The notes beneath the pieces were generated by a model, which saw nothing but the letters and a program-made list of their open reading frames with translations, was not told the DNA's origin and ran no database searches. This document shows, piece after piece, positions 44,127-52,649 of a stretch of DNA of 64,000 nt; within the stretch, counting starts at the first letter, position 1, and each line of letters starts with the position of its first letter. The stretch is from AP-15 sp963702685 (GTDB taxonomy: Bacteria; Pseudomonadota; Alphaproteobacteria; ATCC43930; CGMCC-115725), in NCBI GenBank assembly GCA_963702685.1, contig CAVPDQ010000021.1, positions 62,001 to 126,000 of the forward strand, given 5' to 3'. The position numbers were made by a program, and so were the translations under genes.

Positions 44127-45695
44127 GTGACGCGCGGGCTTGCCTCTGCCGCAACCGTCCGATTTGTGCTGCACAGCTGCGGATTGTCGGCGCGGCACGC
44201 GCTGCCGGCCACGATCGGCGCGACGGCTTTGCTGCTGCGGCTCTATGGTCTCGGCGACAAGCCGTTCTGGCTCGACGAGGTTGCGAGCCTGCACCGGGCG
44301 ACCGCGAGCGTGCCGGACCTCGTCGCCGACTCGCTGCACGCGAGCCATTACCCGAGCTATTTTCTGCTGTTGTGGCTGGTGGCCCGGCTCGGCGCCTCGC
44401 AATGGCTGTTGCGGCTGCCCTCGGCGATATTCGGCGCGGTCGCGGCGGCGTTGGCTTGCGCGACCGGTCGGCAGGTCGGCGGCCCGCGCAGCGGCGCGGT
44501 TGCGGGGCTGCTGACCGCGTTCTCGCCGTTTTCGGTGCAGCTCGGGCAGGAAGCGCGTTCCTATACCCTCGTCTCGTGCCTGATCCTGGTGGCGCTCTGG
44601 GGCCTCGTGCGGCTGGTCCAGGATCCGGCCGCCGCCGCCTTGCCGCCGCTGCGAAAGGGCCCCCCTCGCGCCGCGTGGGCCGCCTATGTCGTCGGCACCG
44701 CGGCAGCGCTCGGCGTGCTGAACGTCGCGGTCTCTTGGCTCTTCGCCGCCAATCTTGCCGTGGCTGCGATTGCCTGGCGCGGCGGTCCGGGATTTGCCGG
44801 GTTCCGGCGCAGCTGGGTCTTGGCGCAGTGCCTCGTCCTCGCCGCATGGGCGCCGATGCTGGCCGCCGTCTATGCCGCCGCCCACGGGGCGATCCTCGAC
44901 GCCGCAGGCTGGGCGCCGGCCGCAACCGGCGAGACGATTTGGTCGATCGTCGCCCCCGTCTACCTGATGCGCATTGCGAGCGTCGTCGCGCCCGACCTCG
45001 CCCCCGTCGTATTCCCCGGTCTTTCCCTTGCAGTCGCCGCATTGGCCGCTCTGGGCATCTGGCAATTGCGCCGCGATGCCGGCATGCTTTGGCTGCTCGG
45101 CTGCGCTGCGCTGGTCCCGCCGCTGGTCCTGCTGCTGGTCTCGCTGTTGGTGCCGGTGCTGGCGGCGCGGTACATCGCCTGGAGCGCGGCGCCGTTCTAT
45201 ATCCTTGCGGGCGTCGGGCTCGGCCGGATCGCGCTCGCCCCGTTTGCCGCCCTGACGCCGGTCCTGGTGGCGGTGTCCCTGACCAACCTGCTGCCCTACT
45301 ACAATTTCGAAGCAAAGCCGCGCTGGGATTTGCTGGCGAGCGAGCTCGCGGCCGAAGCCCGGCCGGGCGACGTCGTGCTGCTCAACAGCTACTATTCCTA
45401 TTCGGTGCTCGCCGTTTTCGCCGCCCGCGCCGGCCTGGCGAATGGCGGCGTGGCGCTCAGCTGGCAATTGCCGCAGGCGGCGGCACTGGCCTCGGGCCAT
45501 GACCTTTGGGCGGTCTACGGTCGCGCCGGGCAGCGGGCGACCCAGTCGCAAGAGGATTACCGCCGCTCGCTCGACGTGTTGGGCATGCCGGTCGCAGAGG
45601 CTGCCGTCGGGCGCTATATCCGCTTTTGGCGCTTCCGCCAGCCGCTCGCTCCCGCCAACCCGAACCAGCATGCTCGAGTCGATCGGCGCCCATAG
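44127..45695 (+). CDS. Membrane glycosyltransferase, GT39/ArnT-like
   Basis: A 522-aa polytopic protein of the dolichol-phosphate-mannose/ArnT-type GT-C superfamily, which moves sugars from polyprenyl-phosphate donors at the periplasmic face. The first loop has the acidic pair in DKPFWLDEVASLHRA, the catalytic Asp-Glu of the fold. About ten membrane helices follow (e.g. YPSYFLLLWLVARLG, AVAGLLTAFSPFSVQLGQEARSY). A C-terminal periplasmic domain begins near residue 390 (NFEAKPRWDLLASEL). The start is GTG 44127; no strong ribosome site was found, so the exact start is tentative. Acceptor unknown. Confidence 0.82.
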   Translation: MTRGLASAATVRFVLHSCGLSARHALPATIGATALLLRLYGLGDKPFWLDEVASLHRATASVPDLVADSLHASHYPSYFLLLWLVARLGASQWLLRLPSAIFGAVAAALACATGRQVGGPRSGAVAGLLTAFSPFSVQLGQEARSYTLVSCLILVALWGLVRLVQDPAAAALPPLRKGPPRAAWAAYVVGTAAALGVLNVAVSWLFAANLAVAAIAWRGGPGFAGFRRSWVLAQCLVLAAWAPMLAAVYAAAHGAILDAAGWAPAATGETIWSIVAPVYLMRIASVVAPDLAPVVFPGLSLAVAALAALGIWQLRRDAGMLWLLGCAALVPPLVLLLVSLLVPVLAARYIAWSAAPFYILAGVGLGRIALAPFAALTPVLVAVSLTNLLPYYNFEAKPRWDLLASELAAEARPGDVVLLNSYYSYSVLAVFAARAGLANGGVALSWQLPQAAALASGHDLWAVYGRAGQRATQSQEDYRRSLDVLGMPVAEAAVGRYIRFWRFRQPLAPANPNQHARVDRRP

Positions 45696-45766
45696 GAGCG
45701 ACGCTTGACACTGGCCCCGATAGCTGGCGGGATCGACCGCATCGGATGACGCTAGGAGGAACGGGT

Positions 45767-46567
45767 ATGCGCGCGAACCGGGTACGGGATCTGTGGCAGG
45801 CAGGGAAGCCCGTCGTCAATAGCTGGCTCGGTGTGCCGTCGAGCTTTTCGGCCGAGGTCATGGCGCATGCCGGCTGGGATTCGCTGGTCGTCGATATGCA
45901 GCACGGCATGATCGACTACCAGATGATGGTGACGATGCTTCAGGCGATCTCGACGACCGAGACCGTGCCGCTGGTGCGCGTTCCCTGGAACGATCCGTCC
46001 TATATCCAAAAGGCGCTCGACGCCGGGGCGGTCGGCATCGTCTGCCCGATGGTCAACAACCGCGCCGAGGCCGAAAAATTTGTCGGCTCGATGCGCTATG
46101 CGCCGTTGGGCTACCGCAGCTCGGGGCCGATCCGCGCCTCGCTCTATGCCGGCCCCGACTACCACATGAAGGCGAACAACTCGGTCATCGCGTTCGGCAT
46201 GATCGAAACCGCCGAGGCGATGGACAAGCTCGACGAGATCATGTCGGTCAAAGGGCTCGACGCGATCTATATCGGTCCCTCGGATTTGTCGATTTCCCAT
46301 GGCCATCCGCCGGGCGGCGACAAGCCCGACGAGTGGATGATGACCGCGCTCAAAAAGGTGCTCGACGCCTGCAAGCGGCACGGGGTCAAGCCCGGCATCC
46401 ATTGCGGGGCACCCGCCTATGCCAAAAAGATGATCGAGATGGGGTTTGTCTTTGTCACCGTCGGCGGCGACACCCGCTTTTTGACGATGGGTGGCCAGGC
46501 GGCGGTGCAGGAGATGAAATCGGGCGCGCCCTCCAAACCGGCGGCCGCCGGGTCCAGCCCCTACTGA
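45767..46567 (+). CDS. HpcH/HpaI-type class II aldolase
   Basis: Divalent-metal aldolase cleaving 2-keto-4-hydroxy acids to pyruvate and an aldehyde, the final step of several aromatic meta-cleavage routes (HpaI, RhmA, GarL family). The 266-aa TIM-barrel protein has LVVDMQHGMIDYQ (catalytic His region), VPLVRVPWND, AFGMIETAEAMDKL (metal Glu) and IYIGPSDLSIS (metal Asp). ATG 45767 has a perfect AGGAGGA ribosome site 6 nt upstream. The genes around it are not clearly related. It is preceded by the glycosyltransferase gene (71-bp gap) and followed by repeats, so it may stand alone. Confidence 0.93.
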   Translation: MRANRVRDLWQAGKPVVNSWLGVPSSFSAEVMAHAGWDSLVVDMQHGMIDYQMMVTMLQAISTTETVPLVRVPWNDPSYIQKALDAGAVGIVCPMVNNRAEAEKFVGSMRYAPLGYRSSGPIRASLYAGPDYHMKANNSVIAFGMIETAEAMDKLDEIMSVKGLDAIYIGPSDLSISHGHPPGGDKPDEWMMTALKKVLDACKRHGVKPGIHCGAPAYAKKMIEMGFVFVTVGGDTRFLTMGGQAAVQEMKSGAPSKPAAAGSSPY

Positions 46568-46646
46568 TCCGCCAGCCTGCAAGGGTGTCCGGGGAAAACT
46601 CCGCCCACATCCTTGCCGGGTTTTGCTCTGATGTTGAACCAGGAAA

Positions 46647-46773
46647 GGCCGTCTTGGCCGGGCTTGACCCGTGGGCCTTCAGCCCACGGACTTTGATCCG
46701 TGGGCATCCACGACTTTCCAGGCCGGGCGGCAAAGCCGTGGATGCGCGGGTCAAGCCCGCGCAAGGGGATTTC
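46647..46773. repeat. Cluster of nested palindromes between aldolase and oxidoreductase genes
   Basis: The region holds gggcttgacccgtggg, gggccttcagcccacgg, gatccgtgggcatccacg and gcgcgggtcaagcccgcgc, several self-complementary pairs in a row. It fills much of the 269-bp convergent gap (46568-46836) and looks like a dispersed repeat island that could act as a bidirectional terminator. Confidence 0.65.
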
Positions 46774-46836
46774 TGATTGTTTGCGCACAAGTCATTGAGA
46801 TCGAGATTTCCCCGGACAACCCTGCGCCGCGCCGAG

Positions 46837-47865
46837 TCAGTGCAGCCGGGGCAGGACCTTTTCGCACAATAGCTGCAGCGAGCGGGTCATCGGCTCGGGC
46901 GGGATCAGCGCGCCGAAATTCAATTCGGCGAGGATGCCGTCGAGCCCCAGCTCCTCGTGCAATTGCAAGAGGCGGTCGGCGACGTGCTCGGGGCTGCCGA
47001 TGATGACCTTGTCGCGCCGCACCTCCTCGTAGGAGATCGTGCGGATCGTGACCGCCTCGGCCGCGCGCCGCCGGTTCGGCGCGTTTTCGAGCCGGGTGCT
47101 CAAGGTGCGGTAGCCGGACATGATGCTCTCCTCGGCTTGGTCGAGCGCTTTCCTGTCGGTATCGGCGATGTGCAAGCTCAGCCGCAGATAAACCTCGCCG
47201 TGACCCGGGTGGCCGGCCTCCTTATAGGCTTGGCGGTAGGCCACGAGGTCGGGTGCCAGACCCGACAGCGAGCCGCTGCGCACCGCGACAAAAATCGGGT
47301 AGCCGGCTTCGCCCAATGACGGGAACGTCTCCTCGCTGGCGGCGGCGACGCGGATCGGCGGGCACGGCTGCTGAAACGGCCGCGGCACCGCGCTCGCATT
47401 GTCGAACCGCCAGTACTTGCCCTCGTAGGAAAAGCGCTCCTGCGTCCAGGCTTTCTTGACGATGTCGAGGGTTTCGAGAAACCGCTCGCGGCTTTCCGAA
47501 TAAGGCACGCCATAGGCCATGTAGCTCCGCGGATTGCCGCTGCGCCCGACCCCGAACAACAGGCGGCCCCCGCTGATCTGGTCCACCGTCGCGGTCTCCT
47601 CGGCGAGCCGCAGCGGATGGCACAACGGCAGCACCTGGACGCCGGTGCCGATCTTGATGCGCTTGGTGCGGGCCGCGATGGCGCTCGCCACGGTCATCGG
47701 CGCGCTCATCACCGAGCGCTTCGCCTGCTGGTGAATCTCGGCGAGCCAGATCGCGTCGAGACCCCAGCGGTCGGCCGCCTCGATCTGCTCCAGCGCCAGC
47801 GCGAACGCCGCCGCCTGGGTCTGATCCGGCCGGCAGTGGAATTCGTGATAGACGCCGACCTCCAT
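46837..47865 (-). CDS. LLM-class flavin-dependent oxidoreductase
   Basis: Bacterial luciferase-like monooxygenase of 342 aa. It begins MEVGVYHEFHCRPDQTQ with DAIWLAEIHQQ, has the family core RIKIGTGVQVLPLCHPLRLAEE and ISGGRLLFGVGRSGNPRS, then PPIRVAAASEETFP, and ends LCEKVLPRLH. FMN or F420 as cofactor cannot be told apart from sequence. It is complete, unlike the frameshifted family member at 10440-11436. It is divergent from the LysR gene across 305 bp containing repeats, so LysR could regulate it. Substrate unknown. Confidence 0.9.
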   Translation of the reverse strand: MEVGVYHEFHCRPDQTQAAAFALALEQIEAADRWGLDAIWLAEIHQQAKRSVMSAPMTVASAIAARTKRIKIGTGVQVLPLCHPLRLAEETATVDQISGGRLLFGVGRSGNPRSYMAYGVPYSESRERFLETLDIVKKAWTQERFSYEGKYWRFDNASAVPRPFQQPCPPIRVAAASEETFPSLGEAGYPIFVAVRSGSLSGLAPDLVAYRQAYKEAGHPGHGEVYLRLSLHIADTDRKALDQAEESIMSGYRTLSTRLENAPNRRRAAEAVTIRTISYEEVRRDKVIIGSPEHVADRLLQLHEELGLDGILAELNFGALIPPEPMTRSLQLLCEKVLPRLH

Positions 47866-48170
47866 GACCTCGCCTCCTCGCCATGCCGCTTGCGGCCCGG
47901 CAAGCTAATTTCGCCGGGGTCATCGAGCAAATGCCGAATTCCGATCGTTCTCATGCCGATGCGGCATGGCGCGCAACCCTGCTTGCGTCATGGCCGTGCG
48001 TGACCCGACCATCCTCCTCCGCGCCATCCAAGATCGGATCACCGGGTCGAGCCCGGTGATGACGATGCCGAGCCCGGTGATGACGATCATCCTCGCCGCG
48101 CCAGACAACTCGGGCCGAAGTCCACGATTCGGATTGACGCCAACCTCCGCTGTGGGCGAAATCGTCGGTC
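47866..48170. other. Divergent intergenic region with repeats
   Basis: Holds the promoters of the LLM and LysR genes and a repeat at 48035-48087. No gene recognised. The LysR start is about 85 bp from the repeat. Confidence 0.55.
48035..48087. repeat. atcaccggg...cccggtgat palindrome, third locus
   Basis: cggatcaccgggtcgagccc followed by ggtgatgacgatg and a second half-copy (gccgagcccggtgatgacga). Same family as 41979-42092. Confidence 0.7.
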
Positions 48171-49106
48171 ATGGAGCTGCGCAGCCTGCACTATTTCGTG
48201 CGCATCGCCGAGCTCGGCAGCATCACCCGCGCCTCGGCGCATTTGCAGATCGCCCAGCCGGCCTTGACCCGGCACGTCCAACGGCTCGAGGACGAGCTCG
48301 ATACCGCACTCTTCACCCGCGCCAACCGCGGCGTGCGGCTGACCGAGGCCGGGCAGAAATTGCTCGAAACCGCGCAGCGCATCCTGCGCGACGTCGAGCG
48401 CGCCGGCGACGAAATCCGCGCGCACCGGGCGCACCCCTCGGGCAAGATCATCCTCGGCGTAACTCCGACCTTGTGCCCGGTGGTGGTGCCCGAGCTCTTC
48501 GCGCGGATGCGTGACCATTATCCGCTGGTCGAGCTCAAGGTGGTCCATGCCGGCACTATCCGGCTCGAGGACTTTGTCATCGACGGCCGCATCGATGTCG
48601 CCTTGCTCGGCGAGATCGCGAAGAGCCGGCTGATCCTGTCGACCGGGCTGGCGCCGGAGGAGATGGTGCTGGTCACCAGGCCGGGCGCGCGCCCGCCGGG
48701 GCTCGTCTCGGCCGAGGAATTGCGGCATACCCCGCTGATCCTCGGCGACGGCTTGCGCGCCGCGATGGAAGGCCTGCTCGCCGGGCGCAGCTGCGAGCTT
48801 CTGGTCGAAACCGAATTGAACGACCACGAAACGATCCGGATGATGGTGCAGCAAGGGGTGGGGGCGTCGATCCTGCCTTACGCGTCGGTCTGTCGCGAAT
48901 GCGCGCGCGGCCTCGCCGAGGCGCACCGCATCGGCCCCGACGGCATCTTCCGCACCCTGGCGCTCGGCGTCGCGGCGAGCCGCAGCCCCTCGGCGGCGCG
49001 CGACGCCGCGGCCGAGATCGTCACCGAAGTCGTGTCCGAAATCGAAGCCGACGGCCGGCTCTGTCTTCCCGCCGCCGCGCCGCTTGCGGTTATGATGGCC
49101 TCATGA
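48171..49106 (+). CDS. LysR-type transcriptional regulator
   Basis: A 311-aa DNA-binding regulator. The N-terminal winged helix reads MELRSLHYFVRIAELGSITR, then ASAHLQIAQPALTRHVQRLE with the typical helix-turn-helix, and RGVRLTEAGQKLL. The effector-binding domain follows (from about residue 90, IILGVTPTLCPVVVPELF). Length is normal. Its stop overlaps the start of the coiled-coil gene by 4 bp (ATGA). The downstream amidohydrolase and Rieske oxygenase genes on the same strand are the likely targets; the divergent LLM gene is another. The effector is unknown, perhaps an aromatic acid. Confidence 0.92.
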   Translation: MELRSLHYFVRIAELGSITRASAHLQIAQPALTRHVQRLEDELDTALFTRANRGVRLTEAGQKLLETAQRILRDVERAGDEIRAHRAHPSGKIILGVTPTLCPVVVPELFARMRDHYPLVELKVVHAGTIRLEDFVIDGRIDVALLGEIAKSRLILSTGLAPEEMVLVTRPGARPPGLVSAEELRHTPLILGDGLRAAMEGLLAGRSCELLVETELNDHETIRMMVQQGVGASILPYASVCRECARGLAEAHRIGPDGIFRTLALGVAASRSPSAARDAAAEIVTEVVSEIEADGRLCLPAAAPLAVMMAS

Positions 49107-49441
49107 TCGGCGGCCTCGACACCCACGAAACCGTCAAAAGCCTGACAGCGGCAGGCTTTACCGACGCCCAGGCCGAAGCCGTTACGGCGGCGGTCAAGAA
49201 CGCGGTCAATATCGATCTGTCGAGCCTCGCTACCAAAACGGACCTGGACGCGTTGCGGGCGGCTATCAAAACGGACCTGGACGCGTTGCGGGCGGTAACC
49301 AAGGCCGACCTGGACGCGTTGCGCGCCGAGTTCGAGGCGAAGATCGAAAGGTCAAAGGTCGAAATGATCAAATGGGTGGTCGGGATAGGCTTCGCGCAAG
49401 TGGCCATAGTCGCGGCGCTGTTGCGGCTCATCCATACTTGA
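49103..49441 (+). CDS. DUF1640-like coiled-coil protein with 11-residue repeats
   Basis: A 112-aa protein with the CCDC90/DUF1640 arrangement: an N-terminal helix (DTHETVKSLTAAGFTDAQAEAV), a coiled coil, and one C-terminal membrane helix (VVGIGFAQVAIVAALLRLI). The coil contains three copies of an 11-residue unit (KTDLDALRAAI, KTDLDALRAVT, KADLDALRAEF) encoded by 33-bp repeats at 49235-49333. The family (relatives of mitochondrial MCUR1) is inner-membrane and of unknown role in bacteria. The ATG overlaps the LysR stop. The context gives no functional clue. Confidence 0.78.
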   Translation: MIGGLDTHETVKSLTAAGFTDAQAEAVTAAVKNAVNIDLSSLATKTDLDALRAAIKTDLDALRAVTKADLDALRAEFEAKIERSKVEMIKWVVGIGFAQVAIVAALLRLIHT

Positions 49442-49465
49442 AAACGATGTCGAAGGAGAAACGCC

Positions 49466-50293
49466 ATGCAGATCGTCGATTTGCAGATCCATCTTTGGGA
49501 AAACGCGCGGATGTCGCCGCAGCACCGGCAGATCCCGACCTACAATGTCGATGACGCGTTAAAGGAGATGGCAGAGGCCGGGGTCGATGCGGCGGTGATC
49601 CACCCGCCCAGCACCTTGGGCGAGGGCCCCAACCAGCAGGCGGTCGAGGCGGTCAAGGCGTATCCGCAGAAATTCTGCATTCTCGGCAATTTCGATCTCC
49701 AGGCTCCGAACAAGGAAGAGATCGTCCGTAATTGGCGGCAGCGGCCGGGCATGCTCGGCTTTCGTTTCACCTTCAACCAGCCGCACCAGCAGAGCTGGTG
49801 GTCGGACGGCTCGGTCGATTGGTTCTGGGCCGCCTGCGAGCGCGAGAAATTGCCGGTCGGGCTGATGGCCGGCGGGCATTTGGCCGAGCTCGGCCGCATC
49901 GCCGAGCGCCATCCCGGCCTCAAATTGCACATCGACCATCATGGCCGCGGCGGCGGGGGCGGGTCGGGCACGGACGATGCCGCCTTTGCCAATCTCGGCG
50001 ATATGCTCGCACTCGCCAAATTGCCCAATGTCGCGGTCAAATTGTCGGGGGCGCCGAGCTATTCGAGCGAGCCCTACCCCCACCGCAACATCCACAAATA
50101 CATCCGCCAGATCGTCGACGCGTTCGGGCCCGAGCGCTGCTTTTGGGGCACCGACATCACCCGCATGCCGTGCTCCTACCGGCAATGCGTGACGATGTTC
50201 ACCGAGGAATTGCCGTGGCTCCAAGGCCGCGACAAGGAGCTCGTCATGGGCGATGCGATCTGCGCCTGGCTCGGCTGGCGACGCCCCGCCTGA
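49466..50293 (+). CDS. Amidohydrolase family (TIM-barrel) protein
   Basis: A 275-aa amidohydrolase_2-type enzyme, the family of LigI, AMSD and 2-pyrone-4,6-dicarboxylate hydrolase. It starts MQIVDLQIHLWE (D-x-x-x-H metal-motif variant, with Gln in place of the usual first His), has GMLGFRFTFNQP, LKLHIDHHGRGGGGG (metal His) and the C-terminal CFWGTDITRMP with the catalytic Asp. ATG 49466 follows GAAGGAG. It lies 24 bp after the coiled-coil gene and before the Rieske subunits, so a lactonase or decarboxylase step on the product of that oxygenase is a reasonable guess. Confidence 0.85.
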   Translation: MQIVDLQIHLWENARMSPQHRQIPTYNVDDALKEMAEAGVDAAVIHPPSTLGEGPNQQAVEAVKAYPQKFCILGNFDLQAPNKEEIVRNWRQRPGMLGFRFTFNQPHQQSWWSDGSVDWFWAACEREKLPVGLMAGGHLAELGRIAERHPGLKLHIDHHGRGGGGGSGTDDAAFANLGDMLALAKLPNVAVKLSGAPSYSSEPYPHRNIHKYIRQIVDAFGPERCFWGTDITRMPCSYRQCVTMFTEELPWLQGRDKELVMGDAICAWLGWRRPA

Positions 50294-50376
50294 CCGCTCC
50301 GGTTCGAGCGAAGTTCCCGGCACCCCCCGGTTGCTGCTAACATGACAATGCTGATCGAAGGGGAGGAGAGACGGTC

Positions 50377-51621
50377 ATGTCGGAGCTGGGCGGCGCGGAG
50401 GCGCGGGGGGTGATGTGGCCGTCGAACGGGCTGAGCCAGGTGCCGTTCCGGCTTTACACCGACGAGGCTCAATACCGGCGCGAGCAGGAGCGGATTTTTC
50501 ACGGGCCGGCCTGGAGCTTTTTGTGCCTGACCGCAGAGATCCCGGAGCCTGGCGATTGGGTCGCGACGACCATCGGCGAGACGGCGGTGGCCGTGACCCG
50601 CGACGCGGCGGGGGCGATCCATGCCTTTCCGAACCGCTGCGCCCATCGCGGCAACCTCCTGTGCCTCGAACGCCGCGGGCGGGGCACGGAGATCAAATGC
50701 ATCTATCACGGCTGGACCTATGACCTCGCCGGTCGGTTGACCGGAGTCGCGTTCGAGCGCGGGGTCAAGCGCCAGGGCGGGATGCCGCCCGAATTCCGCA
50801 AGGACGAGCACGATCTGCCGCAGCTCAGGGTCGACGAGGTGGCGGGGCTCGTCTTTGGCACGTTCAGCGACAAGGCCCCCGACCTCGAGACCTATCTCGG
50901 GCCGCAAGTGGTCGGCGGCATCCGCCGCGTCTTGAACCGCAAGGCGCACATCCTCGGCCGCAGCACCCAGGTATTGCCGAACAACTGGAAGCTCTATGCC
51001 GAGAACACCAAGGACACCTACCACGCCAGCATCCTGCACGCCTTTCTGACGACGTTCCGCATCAACCGGCTCAGCATGCCGGGCGGCATCCATATCGACG
51101 ACAGCGGCGGCCACCATTTCAGCCAAGCCAAGCTCGACTATGCCGCCGAGGACGCCGACTACCAGCGCGAGGGGCTGCGCTCGGATCTGGAGATGCGGCT
51201 CGAAGACCCCTCGGTCGTCGAATTGGTGGACGAGTACGGCGACCAGGTTTCGGTGCAGATCCTGACGATCTTCCCGAACATGATCTTGCAGCAGATCAGA
51301 AATTCGATCGCGGTCCGGGTGATCCAGCCGAAAGGCCTCGAAAAGACCGAGCTCGAATGGATCCATTTGGGCTTTGACGGCGACGACGAGGCGATGACCG
51401 AGCGCCGCCTGCGCCAGGGGAATCTCGTCGGGGCGGCCGGCTATATCTCGATGGAGGACGGCTGCGTCGGCGGCTTTGTGCAGCGCGCCTTGCGCTACAA
51501 CGACAAAGACAGCGGCGTCGTGATGATGGGCGGCCACGAGGCGCAATCGCAGCCCTTCCGGTCGAGCGAGGCGGCGATCCGAGGCTTCTGGAAGAAATAC
51601 CGCGAGCTGACCGGCGACTGA
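50377..51621 (+). CDS. Rieske aromatic-ring-hydroxylating oxygenase, alpha subunit
   Basis: Catalytic subunit of a two-component ring-hydroxylating oxygenase. The 414-aa product has the Rieske 2Fe-2S site RCAHRGNLLC with KCIYHGWTYD (C-x-H and C-x2-H), then the mononuclear iron region ENTKDTYHASILHAF (bridging Asp, two His). It is closest in look to the salicylate/anthranilate hydroxylase group. Length is typical. ATG 50377 has GGGGAGGAGAG upstream. The beta subunit follows 15 bp later. The electron-transfer ferredoxin/reductase is not in the window. With a gentisate dioxygenase at 15.7 kb, salicylate 5-hydroxylation is one possible activity, but this is inference. Confidence 0.92.
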   Translation: MSELGGAEARGVMWPSNGLSQVPFRLYTDEAQYRREQERIFHGPAWSFLCLTAEIPEPGDWVATTIGETAVAVTRDAAGAIHAFPNRCAHRGNLLCLERRGRGTEIKCIYHGWTYDLAGRLTGVAFERGVKRQGGMPPEFRKDEHDLPQLRVDEVAGLVFGTFSDKAPDLETYLGPQVVGGIRRVLNRKAHILGRSTQVLPNNWKLYAENTKDTYHASILHAFLTTFRINRLSMPGGIHIDDSGGHHFSQAKLDYAAEDADYQREGLRSDLEMRLEDPSVVELVDEYGDQVSVQILTIFPNMILQQIRNSIAVRVIQPKGLEKTELEWIHLGFDGDDEAMTERRLRQGNLVGAAGYISMEDGCVGGFVQRALRYNDKDSGVVMMGGHEAQSQPFRSSEAAIRGFWKKYRELTGD

Positions 51622-51636
51622 CGTGGAGCGCGCGCA

Positions 51637-52110
51637 ATGGACAACAGCGCGGTGCGGCGGGGCGTTCACGAGCTGATCGCCGCCTATGCCGAATGCATCG
51701 ACGACGACCGGCTCGAAGAATGGCCGGAGTTCTTTGTCGAGAACTGCCGCTATCTGATCACCAGCCGCGAGAGCCACGAGGCGGGGTATCGCCACGGTGT
51801 CGTCTATGCCGCGTCAAAGGGCATGTTGAGCGACCGGGTGCTGGCGCTGCGCCGCGCCAACATCTTCGAGGCGCACCGCTATCGCCACATCATCGGCCCG
51901 ACCCGGATCGGCCGGGTCGCCGACGGCATTGCCGAGGTGCGCTCGAACTTTATCGCGGTCCGGATCATGCATGACGGCGAGACGAGCCTGTTCGCCGCCG
52001 GCCGCTATCTCGACCGGGTCGATGTTTCGAGCGAGCCCTATCGCTTTGCCGAGCGCCTCGTCATCCTCGACAGCCAGAAGATCGACACGCTGCTGGTCAT
52101 TCCGCTCTAG
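51637..52110 (+). CDS. Ring-hydroxylating oxygenase, beta subunit
   Basis: Small structural subunit of the Rieske oxygenase. The 157-aa cystatin-like protein has the family pattern HELIAAYAECIDDDRLEEWPEFF, NCRYLITSRESHEAG, and RYRHIIGPTRIGRV, ending LVILDSQKIDTLLVIPL. Length fits the family (about 160). It lies 15 bp downstream of the alpha subunit, confirming an alpha-beta enzyme. The ribosome site is weak, which suggests coupled translation. Confidence 0.93.
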   Translation: MDNSAVRRGVHELIAAYAECIDDDRLEEWPEFFVENCRYLITSRESHEAGYRHGVVYAASKGMLSDRVLALRRANIFEAHRYRHIIGPTRIGRVADGIAEVRSNFIAVRIMHDGETSLFAAGRYLDRVDVSSEPYRFAERLVILDSQKIDTLLVIPL

Positions 52111-52649
52111 CCGCCGGCGACTTGAAAGGAGCGCTCCTGGCCTCCAAACTGTCGGCAATCTCGCGAATGCCGGGTCAAGCCAAAGCGTCACGGGAGACAC
52201 AAATCACGACGCCCAAAGCATTCGTGCTGTCGGCTGGACTCTCCTTTACAACGCCGCTGGCTGGACCGCCGACCCCGATGCCATCCCCAAAAAGGTCGAC
52301 CGCGGGAAACAAACGTTAGAGTTGATCCACTGGAGCGATCGTGGGGCTTGGTTTCCGGGCTCGAAACTTCTGATTCGCACTCTATCCATTTTTATAATCG
52401 TTGCGCTCGATCCGCCATCCGGCAACCGGTGTTTCTTGCGGCAACAGCAGCTGGCCGATCTTGGCCGCTCGGCGGCGAGCGCAACCCCAACGATCCGTTC
52501 GCCTCTTTTGCATTGTCTTCGATGTTTGACGGTGTTCGAACGCGCTGGCCGAATGCGGCGAAGATTTTCCTCGCCGAAAAGTCTTTTATCTGCTTCTCGA
52601 TCGGCGTATCAAGGCATCGCAAAACCAGCCGTGGGGGAACGAGGCAGTC
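52111..52649. other. Gene-free stretch after the oxygenase genes
   Basis: About 540 bp with no recognisable gene. Composition is lower in GC than the flanks (AT-rich near 52380-52410 and 52550-52600). All frames are broken by stops or lack any family pattern. It may be decayed or acquired DNA, and it should contain the mucR promoter. Confidence 0.5.

Noticed and set aside
42254..45502. 1082-codon plus-strand ORF
   Set aside because: Covers the amidase gene in antisense and the glycosyltransferase gene in a wrong frame. Residue content is typical of shadow frames in high-GC DNA.
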